From: Anticarsia gemmatalis
Lineage: Eukaryota; Arthropoda; Insecta; Lepidoptera; Erebidae
Direction of reading: 5' to 3'
Assembly: GCF_050436995.1 (NCBI RefSeq)
Contig: NC_134745.1
Coordinates: 7,936,001-8,000,000 of the forward strand
Length of the DNA: 64,000 nucleotides
Numbering within the stretch: the first letter of the stretch is position 1; each line of letters starts with the position of its first letter. This document shows positions 26,854 to 38,690 of this stretch, piece by piece. The notes beneath the pieces are model-generated. The model did not search any database. It saw only the letters and a list, made by a program, of their open reading frames with translations, and was not told where the DNA came from. Made by a program: the position numbers and the translations under genes.

Positions 26854-27064
26854 TCTATACTAATATTATAAAACTGAAGAGTTTGTTTGTTTGTTTGAAC
26901 GCGCTAATCTCAACTACCGGTCCGATTTGAAAAAATCTTTCAGTGTTAGATAGTCCATTTATTCACTCCACAAAAGGAGCAGAGTACAAGTGAAAAATGT
27001 TGCAAAAATAGGGAAGATTTTGACCCTCTTATGCGACGCAAGCGAAGTTGCAAGGGTCAGCTAG
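26854..27064 (+). mobile_element. Short non-autonomous Helitron, 211 bp
   Basis: Starts TCTATACTAATATTATAAAA with a GTTTGTTTGTTTG run and ends with the small hairpin GCAA-GCGAAG-TTGC followed by AAGGGTCAGCTAG. Flanked by A on the left and T on the right, with no target duplication. It is close in sequence to the copy at 51048-51291, so the two belong to one family. Confidence 0.8.
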
Positions 27065-28544
27065 TCTAGCTATAAAAAATTTCGCGATATATACCTATGT
27101 ATTTAAGGACTCTTTGAATAAATGCGGAAAGTGATATAAACAAATAACGTTTAATGTAGAGTCAGATTAGCAATAATTTATAGAGCAATCAAAAGCATTT
27201 TTTGTAATATGCTAGACTAATAAAAGATCAAAAGAAAACTATACCGAGCGTTTCTCTGAAGCACTACGCGAAGTAAATTAATATTTTCTAATTTACTAAC
27301 TCTTTGCCAAATGACTATCAATGTCGTAATGAGAGCGTAAACTATAACACTTTATTATTAAAAGGCCGCTTAATATAGCTACAAATCGATTAGATCGTTA
27401 GAATAAGCATTTTGTTTTATTTACACGATTATCAGATTGTTTTATGATATAATCAGTGTCACGCAGGTTACGCAGAATTATAAATGGTTGAGTTGGACTG
27501 TTTTTTCAATAAATTGAATTTCAATCTTCGTATGAATTGTTTTCCTGTGTGACTTTGCGTATTCATTTCTAGCCAGCCAGTAAATAAAAGCTTTAAACCT
27601 TTTTTGTTGTTGTTGATAAAGTATGTTTTCCTGGTTACATGGTCTATAGATAGAATAGTAAAATATAGTCGTTTTGTTTTTATCGAGCAAGCTAAATAAC
27701 ACGATAATGAAGATACTTGAAATATTATTGCAATTTATACCAAGTTATACGAGAAGGTAGAACATACCATGTTTCATATTTAACGTCATAACGCCGACTG
27801 GCCACTATACTTAATTAAACACAGTGTTCATCATTAAAATGAGAAGCTCTATCAAACTAACAATTGCATGCGGAAATAATTGGATCTAAGTAGTACAATT
27901 GTAACATTTTCACGAAGACCAATAAGGAACAACTTAATTATACAGACAATAATTACCAACAGTAAATCATAACCCTTTATAAAGTTAGTAGGCTCATCCT
28001 ACACAAGGATTGTATTGCGTGCCAATCGTTGATAATAACCTACAAACCCGTTAAACAAACACGATACCAAAGGTACGTCGTATCACGCGATTCTAACATC
28101 TATAAGGTCCTTTACATTGATATTGCGTAGAAAATGTACCTACAGGAAACAATGATAAACTGAATAGAAGAATTAGTTCCTTGTCTCCGTCAAGTGGACG
28201 CTTTGTTCGATAGAACCTTTGTTTAACACAAGGACTCTTTTGTGGAACTGCTAAGTTATTTAAAACACGGACTACTATTTGGATGTTAAGGTTCCGTATT
28301 TGGAGCATCTCCAATAAACTGGGTCGGACTGTCCATTTGTGCGTCACCATTCATTGGTCCATTACATCAGAAATTGCTACACAAAATCTCAACGCAATTG
28401 GCTCCCTACAAAACTCTATTCAGTTGGTAATATTTTGTTTTGTTGATCTGAGTTGTTGTTGTATGGACCTAAGGATACCACTCATTCTTCATCAGTTTAC
28501 AATTTATGTCAACAGATGAGTATTATGCCCGTATGTTTAAAACG

Positions 28545-28592
28545 GGGGATCTTTGCTCAGCAGTGGGACAACACAATAGGCTAACAAAAAAA
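28545..28592 (+). repeat. Fragment of a lepidopteran SINE/LINE 3' end
   Basis: GATCTTTGCTCAGCAGTGGG followed by ACAACACAATAGGCT is a diverged copy of a widespread lepidopteran repeat end that I recognise from memory. No termini or target duplication are visible, so only the class is suggested. Confidence 0.45.
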
Positions 28593-31500
28593 CTTGAAAT
28601 AACTCTTTATGCATATTCTCTTACGAATGTTATTTGTTATAGGTACTTTTCCTACTTATCGTCTACACAGAATACCGATATGCATAATATTAATTGACCT
28701 CTACCTTCAATACGTACTACCGCAGGATTTATTCCAACTTCTGTGGTTCTTACGGTAGTGTCAATACATACTGGTATTTCCAGATAACGATAAACATAAA
28801 GACTGGTCGCTGGCCTTCTATCTTCTTGGTTATTTTAACGTTTTGAATGACAATCAGCGGCTTGCGTTTCATTGTAAATCTTATTCAATATTGTTAATGC
28901 CAAAGTTTAGATGTTATGTTGACTGTTTTTTACTCAATCGCACCAAGACTACTTTAACCTGGACAAGCACATATTTTTTTGCCAGTGGGAAGCTCTTCAT
29001 ACGAACTAACTCGCTGGCAGAAACCAGTAGACTATAAAGGCTGATCATAATGAGACATTTCGAACTTTTGACACGACACCTTTAAATTGCCACGTTTCAT
29101 CATGATTTCGTGACACCTACCGCATTCAATGCTACGCATACGAGTGTTCTTATTACGGCTTGAGCCAAGGCGAAGTAGCTTTCGCTATATGACATAACTG
29201 CATGTAAACAACAGATTTGTCCATCTTAAGAAGGAACTTGCAGTTGACATAATAACCTTTATTAACTAATCGATCACTCGCGTAGTCACAGCGAAAGTAT
29301 TTTCTACGATGACAAACGCCTAAAGCTATATTTCGTAAGCGGAATTCCCGCAGTTAACAATAAATAAATACTTACAATTACTCAAATCCAATTACGACGG
29401 AAATAATACAATAGACATATAGAAGCTAACGCGCTTACGACGTAGAGTCGTATTGGTGCAATATTTATTTTTGATAAAAATATGTGGGACATAATTATTT
29501 GGTTTTCCTGTTTATTCCAACAGTAAATTCAACTTGCTATTATTTTAACCATACACATTATAATCAAACAATTACTGCTTCACCGTTTGCACAGTTTCCC
29601 TCACAGATTTAGAGGGGCTAAGGTCATACGCAGTTAGACGTTATTAAAATATACGCGGGTCACCAGGTTGTTAACATCATGCGGGTGTAAGCATAATTAT
29701 ATTAATACTTAAGTACAGTATAGTATGAATTAGCCATAATTTTACTGTGTAGTAGCCAATCTCTTCGTGGTATTTTAAACAGCAAAAATTTTTGGAAGCA
29801 GGATTTTTTAATGGTATCCGTGATAGTCGGGTCACATTTTGACCAATGCAACGTTTGCTTACTCAACTGAATAACAATAACAAAAAATATATCATGAAAT
29901 TGTGGCATTATTTATATTCTATACTGGTATGTAGGTACATATCAAACGTTCTATATCGCTTTGCAATTCCAAGCACATCGAAAATCGCCGTTAACCTCCT
30001 TTGGCCTGCCAGAAAGAAAGTAGTCGCAACCTCTACTTCGATGACATGATTCATGATTCGCCAAAACATTAAACTTTAAGTTGTTTTTGATTAACCATTC
30101 AATAAATCGAAACCAATTGCGTAACATCATGTTTTGCTCTTACTTTACGTAGAGCTTGAGAGAATTCACCTAATAAATAAATAAAGTAAAACAGTTATTG
30201 ACTTACTACTTTCAATTACTACGATATTTATACGTCATCATGTCACAAATAATATTTAAAGAAACAATTTTACATAGCTGATAGATTCTTTATAAATTAT
30301 GTTAAAATATTTCGTCGTTTACATTTCAACTTAAACGTCTATTTAACGCTACACTTACACTAAAGACCGAGATTAAGTTGTTTAACGTTCAGTAGGAGTA
30401 AGATTCTTTATGCAAATATAGTAGAGAATATTGCGTGTCAATATATCAACATTATTACGATCATCGCAGTCTTGTTCTGTTTAATTATAAACGTAGCTTG
30501 TTCGCTAGTTTGTGTGAGTGTTGCTGATATAATATCGTAAACATTGTTTGCTTGGGAAAGTCAAGCTGTAACCAATCACTTCACATCACCAGCTGAGCCA
30601 CATTCTATTACGCTGAAGTAACTGGATTCACTGCAGCATCACCATTTGCAAACAAAGTACACATAATTGAGTACGAACGTGACTGTGAGAAACGTTGGGA
30701 ATCTTTATACACAAATGGATTTCACTTTTTTCGATACTAAACCAAGATAAATAGTTGCCGCATAAAAACTTTAGGTTTTACCAATTACTATTGCCTGCGC
30801 TCTCTCCTGCGGTATTTTAATATGATACAAAAAACATTTTCGTGGTGAACAGAGAAATGACGTAAAACAAATATGACATTACTTTTGTATTAGATATGTC
30901 TTTAATGTTTTGAAAACAAGACGCTTGTTAGTATACTTTTATGTGGTTTCAGAGACATAACAAATGCCTACTATAGCATTAGTTGTGTCGTTAGTCATAA
31001 CTCCAAATAAAGTCAACATTATTTCAAGGAAAACCATATTATAATTCATCAACGAATAATCGCATATTTACCAATTAGTGTTCTAGTTAAAATTCCCATT
31101 TACGTACATATTTGTTTCTAACTCTGCCTTCTTATAAGTACTTAAAAACAGAGGAGCTATGTAGGCGAAAAATAAAATAACGGTAGATAAATCCTTTGGA
31201 CTTTACAATATCGTTTTGACCTGGTACCATTCCTAAAGAAGTCGAGCGTGCAACTTAAAATTGGATTTTAATAAACGCGACAACGCGACAGCGTGATAGT
31301 GATTGTCCCTGTTCTTATAAAAACGTAGTGTTTTGCCGGGTGCATAAAAATATGTAACCAACACAAAACTCGTATATAGAAGTGCTGAAGTTAATAGAAA
31401 AATGGCAATATTATTTGATGAAAAAGAATCTCAGCAGTATATGTTCTTGTTTATATTACAAAAACTTTGATGTAATAGAGCTCAATGAGCGAATTGTGTG

Positions 31501-31917
31501 TATCTGACTAACCTTTATGTCTATTTTGTAAAGAATGCAAATATTACAAACAAAACATTACACAGAAAACTTGAGAAAAGTTCCAAACTAGGTAAATATA
31601 ACCGTTCTGAACGCTATAAATTAGATCAGTAGCAAAAATCGTAACCAATAAGCGGACAAAATAACAGTTTGCTACTTGGTAACTCGATGTCGTTTCGGTG
31701 AGAAGTGGGACATCTGACTTTCTGACCTACACACCGTATTCTCAATACTTGAATTAGGTAGTGGGTAATTTGTCAAATCAAATAAACCAGGAATTGCAGT
31801 AACCTTCCAAGATCTAACGGTGTACGCAACTAGTCGCAGTACCACTTGTGAAAGTTAACTAGAACTTAGTAAATAATTAGAGATTATATTACAGTACTCA
31901 TCTAGTGTCAAACTCAC

Positions 31918-32010
31918 CTTAACTGAAAGAAGTGGTCAGTCCCTCACATGAAGTCTGTCCAAAGGCGAAGCGAATGCGTGCGGATCAGTGAGCGAACAAC
32001 ATTTCACTCG
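31918..32010 (-). promoter_or_regulatory. Candidate 5' UTR exon for the sphingomyelinase gene
   Basis: On the minus strand, a strong donor AG|GTGAGT has its last exon base at 31918, just downstream of a GC-rich patch. Splicing to the acceptor at 18300/18299 would leave an in-frame TGA at 31946-31944 and make 18271 the first usable ATG. The 5' limit is a guess. No other minus-strand gene in the window needs this exon. Confidence 0.35.
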
Positions 32011-32039
32011 TTTTCGTGTTGAACAAATAAAAACGTCGC

Positions 32040-32470
32040 ATTCACATACTAATTAATTTTCGAGAGAAACTGCGCGACGTACGGTATAACGCGCATACGG
32101 ATAGCTGTGTGACAGAACACTGAGGTGTGTGTCGGAGCCGCAGCACGTCCGAGCGAACGAGGCGAGGAGGTGGGCGAGTGACCACAACCGCACGCGGCGC
32201 GCGCAGTGAGAGTTGTGCCTTCCTCCAGTTGCGTATTGTACCCACCACACCGAGCATCGAAGGCCGCGGCTGCATCCGCGAGATGCTGCACATTGCACAT
32301 GCACTTGTGTCGCGCCACCTCGGTGTTTGTGGGACCGCGACGCGGCGACTGCAGAGGCAACAACATTTGTCGCAGCCGGACGCGCGCCACTCACACACGA
32401 CAATTTCAGCAACGCGGCAACATCCGCATAAAAATACTGTACCAATCATTGTGGACTCATGCTGCATGAT
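32040..32470. promoter_or_regulatory. GC/CpG-rich patch, probable promoter region
   Basis: GC- and CpG-rich in a very AT-rich setting, and open in several frames at once because stop codons are rare in such sequence. It lies between a minus-strand donor (31918) and the plus-strand LDLa gene, so it may drive the sphingomyelinase gene, the LDLa gene or both. The overlapping frames show no recognisable protein domain. Confidence 0.4.
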
Positions 32471-35457
32471 ATGTCTGCAATTGACCGGTCAATGATCGGC
32501 GGCAATGACAAGTGTATGTTATCATTGTTTTTATTTGGCCAAACATGCAATATAAACACGTGATAATTGTTATAATGACTATGTTATTGTGAGTCACCTA
32601 AGAAGTGTTGATATCCCTAATCCATACCAATTCATATGCCCTCGATGAATTTGGTTTAAAGTATATCAACAACGCATTACTTTACTTTCAAACAAAGTCA
32701 ATGCCTTAACTTAAGAAGCCCGGCTTATCCTATAGAAATGTCAATGTGTAAGTATAGAATGTTAATGTTGATAAACAAATATTTTCATAAGCTCATAAAA
32801 ACATACATCTATTATAGAGTCGCAGAGGATTAACTGCCTGATCAATAGCAGAATCATCTTTACTTTTACCTTGAACTTCCATTAAACATGAGACGAAGAC
32901 TAGTTAGATATTCCGAAAGCCTGAAGCATTAATCCTCATTAACATACATATCTCATTACACCTAAAAGCTCTACTCGAAGCTTTTCTTACGTTGTATTGC
33001 TGAAATAATTTATGCTACGTTATAAACACGCAAATTCTGAACCCTGAAGTGAAGATTTATGGTTCCGCTTGGTACTTAGTTATTATTCCACATAAAAATG
33101 CGATGTAGGCTGTATTTGGTTATTCGTAGGTAACTTTATTTGCATTTTCATGAATACATTCAGCCTCACATTAGGCTCTGCGTTTTATTAATTTAAATTT
33201 AATTATACAGAATTTTATAACGGCGGACCCAATGTCAAAGTATCTCCCAGTCTATCTTGGGGTGATATAAATATATCTCATGAGAAATATTTCATGATTA
33301 GAGAGCTTTTCAAATTACCTGAAGTAAATCTATATTAGTGTTTAAATTGATGACCTTGCTTTAATTTTCACGTAATCGTTCAATATCAGAGTAACTATAG
33401 TAGTGACCGTGAACTTGAACCACTTCGAAATTGTCACAGAAAAATAATGTTTATGATTTCTTTTGGCACCGATGCCAAAATAAAAGTACATTCAGTAAAC
33501 AACCGAGACTATTGGCAAAGTTATCTAGCGTCAAATCGCAGTGGACATTTAGATGCCGTCGATCTTGGAGAAATTGTATGGGGGTTAGGTAACCACCACA
33601 CTACCTAGGTTAATACATTATTGTAGAGACACTAAGACATTATACGACCTGCCCTTGCAGACTTAACGGACCGTTGAATTATTGACAGTTTGATAGAACA
33701 GATGTTCATTTAGTTGCAAGCATACCACGTGTCACTCTTGAGCGAGCACGGACCTTGGCCACTGGTACACCATACGGAACCAACCCTGTTATTTCATCCC
33801 TTTCTACCGTGGGTATGATCGTATGTTTAATCCCTTTCGCACACTGGTACGGTATACGGGGTGCTGGTGTTGGTGTAAGGCTGTTAGACGTTGTCAGCGG
33901 CAACGGTAGTCCGATACAAGGCACGCGGCTGCATAGCGACCTGACGTGTTCAATAACTTCCACTTGACAATATATTTAATTTATTATTATGTACTGAAAG
34001 TGTTATAACGGATACAGTGAATTTAAACACGACATGTGAGTAATGATAATTTTTTTACCACTTTTTTCGGTGCACTTAATTACATGATTTATGATGTATG
34101 TGTTTGGACAGCTTCTATACTCCTACGTAGAGAAAATATATTTTCGACCTATGATTGTGCTTGACCTAACATTTATACCTTTATTATTAAATTGATTGCT
34201 ATTATGCTCCACAATAAGTCGTTTAACATGTCTCAATTACGTGATACCTATTTTTTTTACCTCCACTTAATTGACAATTCCTTTTTAATAACTCATCTAT
34301 TTCTGTAGTGAATTTTACAATATATTATATTTACAAGTCTATAACTGTATCTATATTAAATATGAAATATTCGTTACCGCGCCACTTCGTGTTATATTCA
34401 TTATGTCATCTAGAACGAAAGAGCGCGTGGTTCGTTGATATTTCATTCAAAGCAAATAAAAGTAAAACGTATTTATAGATAGATAGAGAGTCATTGAGAT
34501 GGGTCAGTGTGTACTGTGTACTGAGGTTAACATTTCAAACGTATTTGGACATTTAAAAATAAAGTTTGTTTTCGTTAATAGATTTTACTTACGTCGACTT
34601 TCTATATTTAATTTAAGCCTGTATTTTTAATTAATAGAGCATAACCATTTTTAAAACTCATTTTAAATATAATTATGTTACTTCCTTTTTAATAAACTAG
34701 TTCAACCTTAATGCATCATTACTTAATGAATTCACGCGCAAATCAGCTTGATCCTGGTTTGTCCGTGGTTTATCTATTTTAAACGATTAAATTATAGATT
34801 GCCAGTTCTATTTTTTGCCTTAAATCTTTAAACCAGTTGATATTAAAAAGTTACATTTATTGTTTCTGCACGTCGGCTTAACGCTATTGTAATTGCTTTA
34901 TGGAACATTGATCAACAAATGGCAAAGTTTACAAGAACCAGTATGTAACTGTAAGCGATATCGTTCTCACACTTCAGTAACCCGGATTATATTACTATTT
35001 AATTATACGCCATGCACTTTCCCCTTTACACACTTTATTTAAGTCCACCTTGCAGGCTTGAACGTTATCCGTTATCATGTTTCTTTTGCACACCTGTTAG
35101 TGAAATTTGGAAAGTGATCGACATGACATTTACAATGCGCCGTGTGTATTAGGTTCAATACTGAAAAAGAGTGGTTTATAGTTTGTCAGTATGTTTTTTA
35201 ATTTGCAACTAAGTAACTAATAGACAGCAAATCCTGATTGTATAAAAAATACTGCGAACCTTCATCCAACCAAAATAACGCAAGAGGTTTTATGAAATCA
35301 ATTATTTTTTCCTAGTTAAGTTGTAAATGCTGAGATATGAAGAAGTACCAGGCAGTCCCATGATGTGATTTATACAACCAAAAAATATTTCAAATTACTT
35401 TTTCCCACGCATACTGTTTTCGGCTACGATATAAATAAACTTTTACTTTTGTTTCAG
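32471..35457. other. Non-coding stretch before the LDLa gene
   Basis: AT-rich with no supportable exon. One patch at 33706-33967 is open on both strands but has no recognised domain. The stretch ends at the acceptor TTTGTTTCAG at 35457, just before the 5' UTR of the LDLa gene. Confidence 0.4.
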
Positions 35458-35521
35458 GTATAGAAACATTTGTACTGGTGATGCTTATCTGTGATGTCCA
35501 ACAAATACGTCACAAGACATA

Positions 35522-37971
35522 ATGACACTATCAGGGAGTTTCGATGACCCCTTAACTACGACTGATGTCCTTGATAGTTCTGTTAACTTAAATTCCTTAT
35601 ATTGTTCCCATCTTTGGACTAATAGTAAATTACGTAATGGAATAGTAAATGCACAATGTAGAGACAGAAATATGATAACATACTGTTACACCTGTAAAGG
35701 CAAAATAAGAAAGTATGAAGTCAAATCACCAAGAAGCTTCGCTCCTCGTAATCATTCCACCCCTAGCAAAGAAACCACAATAGAAACAGAGGAACCGCCT
35801 GAGAATGAACTACAAGAATATCCTATTGAAATAAACACGAGTAGAGAGGTTTGTCCTTACAATAACAGTGTTCCTAGAGATCCAGAGTCCACGAACGTGG
35901 AGAGTAACCTTCGCATTCCTTCCATATCACAACAGATAGATTCCAGTTTCAGGCAAAAATATATTTCTTATGAAATGGAATCTAATAATATTAGGCGACA
36001 GAGACTGAGTAAAAGCATGAGAGGTTTTGGATGTATAGTTAATTTTGCTACGACTGATAGTCCTGTAAAAAAGAGAACTCAAATACAAGCATGCTCAATA
36101 AGTGTAATGATTGTAGCAATAGTAATCATAAGCTTTATTTTGGTCAATTTTACTAATCCTAATTTTAAAGGTTTGACCGACAAAACTAGTACAACTGTAG
36201 TGCCAACTAAAACTGTAGACTTCAATGAAACAGCGTCAGCCATTACTAATGTATATTCAGATCTGCCGTCAATAAAGGAGATCAATGTTACAGAAGAATA
36301 TTTTACTACAACCGAGTCAAGCGATGTTATCACTGAGAGTTCATCGTCAACCAATGTCATTGCTAAGATTCGTAAAAATATAAGAACATATCCAAAGGCT
36401 TCAAATAAGAATGAACACAGTGCAATACATAAAGATATAAATAACAGAGATTTATCACAACGATTTTGCTCGTGCCAAAATAATGAAATCTGTATGTTAG
36501 ATGAGAACAGTGGGACATCTGTATGTAGAAAACCAATAGATGATGACGATCCGACAGGTAAGGAACTGTAAATAAATAATTTATCCCGAGAACAGCAGGC
36601 ATGTGCTCTCCCAGCTGAAAATACCTATACATCCTAAATGGTCGTCTAACAAAACCGTCATATTTTCTTGTTGTTCAGGTTGTGGGGGGCTGTGTGCTCT
36701 AGAGACTGAAGCGTGTCAGCTTGTGGATAAAGCGCGAGGGGTCCGCGTATGTCGTTTGCTGACACTTGTAACCTGCTCACCCGAAGAGTGGCGTTGTCGT
36801 AACGGTTTGTGCGTACCGGCAGCTGCCCGATGTGACGGTGCCATCCAGTGCTATGACCGTTCAGATGAAATGTATTGTGGTAAGGTGTCTTAGGTAGATA
36901 TACACACATTAACTAGTCCACTAATTACATTTCATCAAGTTCTTCATTATTTAATTTGTTTCCAGATTGTGATCTAACAAAACAATTTCGATGTGGTCAT
37001 TCTATATCTTGTTTCTCCCACACGAAACTGTGTGATGGGATTATTGATTGCTGGGACGGGTACGATGAAGTCAATTGTACTAATGGTAAGTTCATTAAAC
37101 TATTAAAAACATTGATGCTATAAATCCGTTAATAAAAATCTGTAAAGCTATAAATAGGAATACAAAATTCTTATATGCGTATCTAATTAATTCAGCAATG
37201 AAACGCACATCGAAAAACTTCAGCAACAGTGATTCGCACCAATTAACACAAACCTTTTTGTATCTATTAAAAGCGTAAAATAAACACATCAGTTCATTGA
37301 ATATTCTTCTGTCCCCTAACTACAGACACAGGTACAAATCGAATCTGATTAAGTGTCTGTTCCTCACTTTTTTAGGTACTTACGATAGCCCAGCATACAT
37401 TTTTTTGTAAAGCAGGTGTGATCTATTTGGTCTTAGCATTGGCCGAATAAGTCCGCGAAAACCTTAATAATGTATATCGTAGTTTAGAATCCACAATTCT
37501 AGGCTCGTCTTACACCCATCTCAGGAACCTCTAGTCTCTACCAACGCTAGAAGATTACTTTATTTTAATTTTTTAAATGGATGCCGCCAGTCCTTAATAA
37601 AATTAATCACTACACATTGGTTCATGTGTACACAAATATGAATGTCATTGTATCATACGTTATTACAGTTCCGATACTCTTTTTAGTTTTACCCCTTAAC
37701 CAGACAGAACTTAACGCTTTGCTTTTGTTTATTTGTAGAATGCCCAGACGAGCAATTTACCTGCAACAACGGTCAATGCATTGTCGCTTCAAGATTTTGT
37801 GACGGGCTAGCGGACTGTGCGGACAGTAGTGACGAGCCAGACGGATGCGGAGGTAATTGCGGGGCACACGAGATACGATGTAGGAACCAACGCTGTGTAT
37901 CGCGCTCTGTTCGCTGCGATGGCCAAGATAACTGCGGCGATGCCAGCGACGAGTTACATTGTACTAAATAA
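35522..37971 (+). CDS. Type II membrane protein with four LDL-receptor class A repeats
   Basis: About 529 residues from exons 35522-36557, 36679-36879, 36966-37085 and 37739-37971, all introns in phase 1. An acceptor at 35457 and an in-frame TGA at 35492 support the start. Residues 1-189 are hydrophilic and likely cytoplasmic. One membrane segment (SISVMIVAIVIISFILV) lies at about 190-210 with basic residues on its N side, suggesting type II topology. A Thr/Ser-rich stalk follows, then a cysteine cluster (FCSCQNNEICM, CGGLCALETEAC) and four LDLa modules, each with six cysteines and a C-D-G/S-D-E calcium box. The order resembles the N-terminal half of corin-type serine proteases, but the frame closes at 37971 and a poly(A) signal follows, so no frizzled, SRCR or trypsin domain is present. 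The ligand is unknown. Confidence 0.87.
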
Positions 37972-38088
37972 CATCATCATTATTAATATTATTTATAAAT
38001 TAGTTAATCCAGTTTTGAAGTGAACCCGTCAATTAAGTTTGAATGTAAGAGTGTAAGTCAAATTATTTGCCAGACCTTAAACGAATTG

Positions 38089-38094
38089 AATAAA
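38089..38094 (+). terminator. Poly(A) signal of the LDLa gene
   Basis: AATAAA about 120 bases after the stop codon, with a T/GT-rich stretch just downstream. This closes the transcript before the Ars2 start at 38691 and argues that the LDLa gene really ends after four repeats. Confidence 0.65.
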
Positions 38095-38690
38095 GACATT
38101 TTTGTAAATATTGTTTGTTCTTAAACCCTTTAACACCGACTATGCAAGTAAAGCATTCAAGTGAGTATCTAGTTGGAGACTCGAGTATTGGAAATGGGTT
38201 TAAGTAGGTAATGCAATTGATGATATGGAATTTCAGATCCATGATCCCTCACTTCTGATGATACTATATCTCGTGGTTACAAAGAGTTAAGATTGGTACG
38301 AGTTAATAGTCACCCAAAGTCACTACTGTACTGTGTGACCAAGAACACTTAGGTACCTATTTTACGTCTGAAGGTACACCACTCTCATAAATATTTATTT
38401 CCTGCTTACTGCATTTGCTTCTACTAGATTTAGCGTAAGTTTTTTTTTTTATTAATTTTCCATTTCCAGTATTTTTTTAAATTCACTATTTAGTCAAACT
38501 AAAAGTCTTTGGTAACACATACTACTTACTAAAGACGACATCCCTAGCTACGTCACGTCAATCTTTCTTGCTGTCTAATTCTTTGTCTATGGTTTTTTCG
38601 TTTCGCTTTCTATTTGGTTTGAGGCTTGTCTGGATTTCTAAAAATAATAAATCATAATTATAATCTAAGTAGTAATTGTAATTCGTAGTC

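Larger units (their letters stand above)
24430..31850. other. AT-rich non-coding stretch
   Basis: No supportable coding exon on either strand. It contains the Helitron at 26854-27064 and the repeat fragment at 28545-28592. Otherwise I see only short chance frames. Confidence 0.4.

Noticed and set aside
32042..32495. Several overlapping open frames of 70-140 codons on both strands
   Set aside because: They arise from one GC-rich, stop-poor patch. Overlapping frames on both strands with Arg/Ala/Cys-rich translations and no domain argue for promoter-type sequence, not coding.
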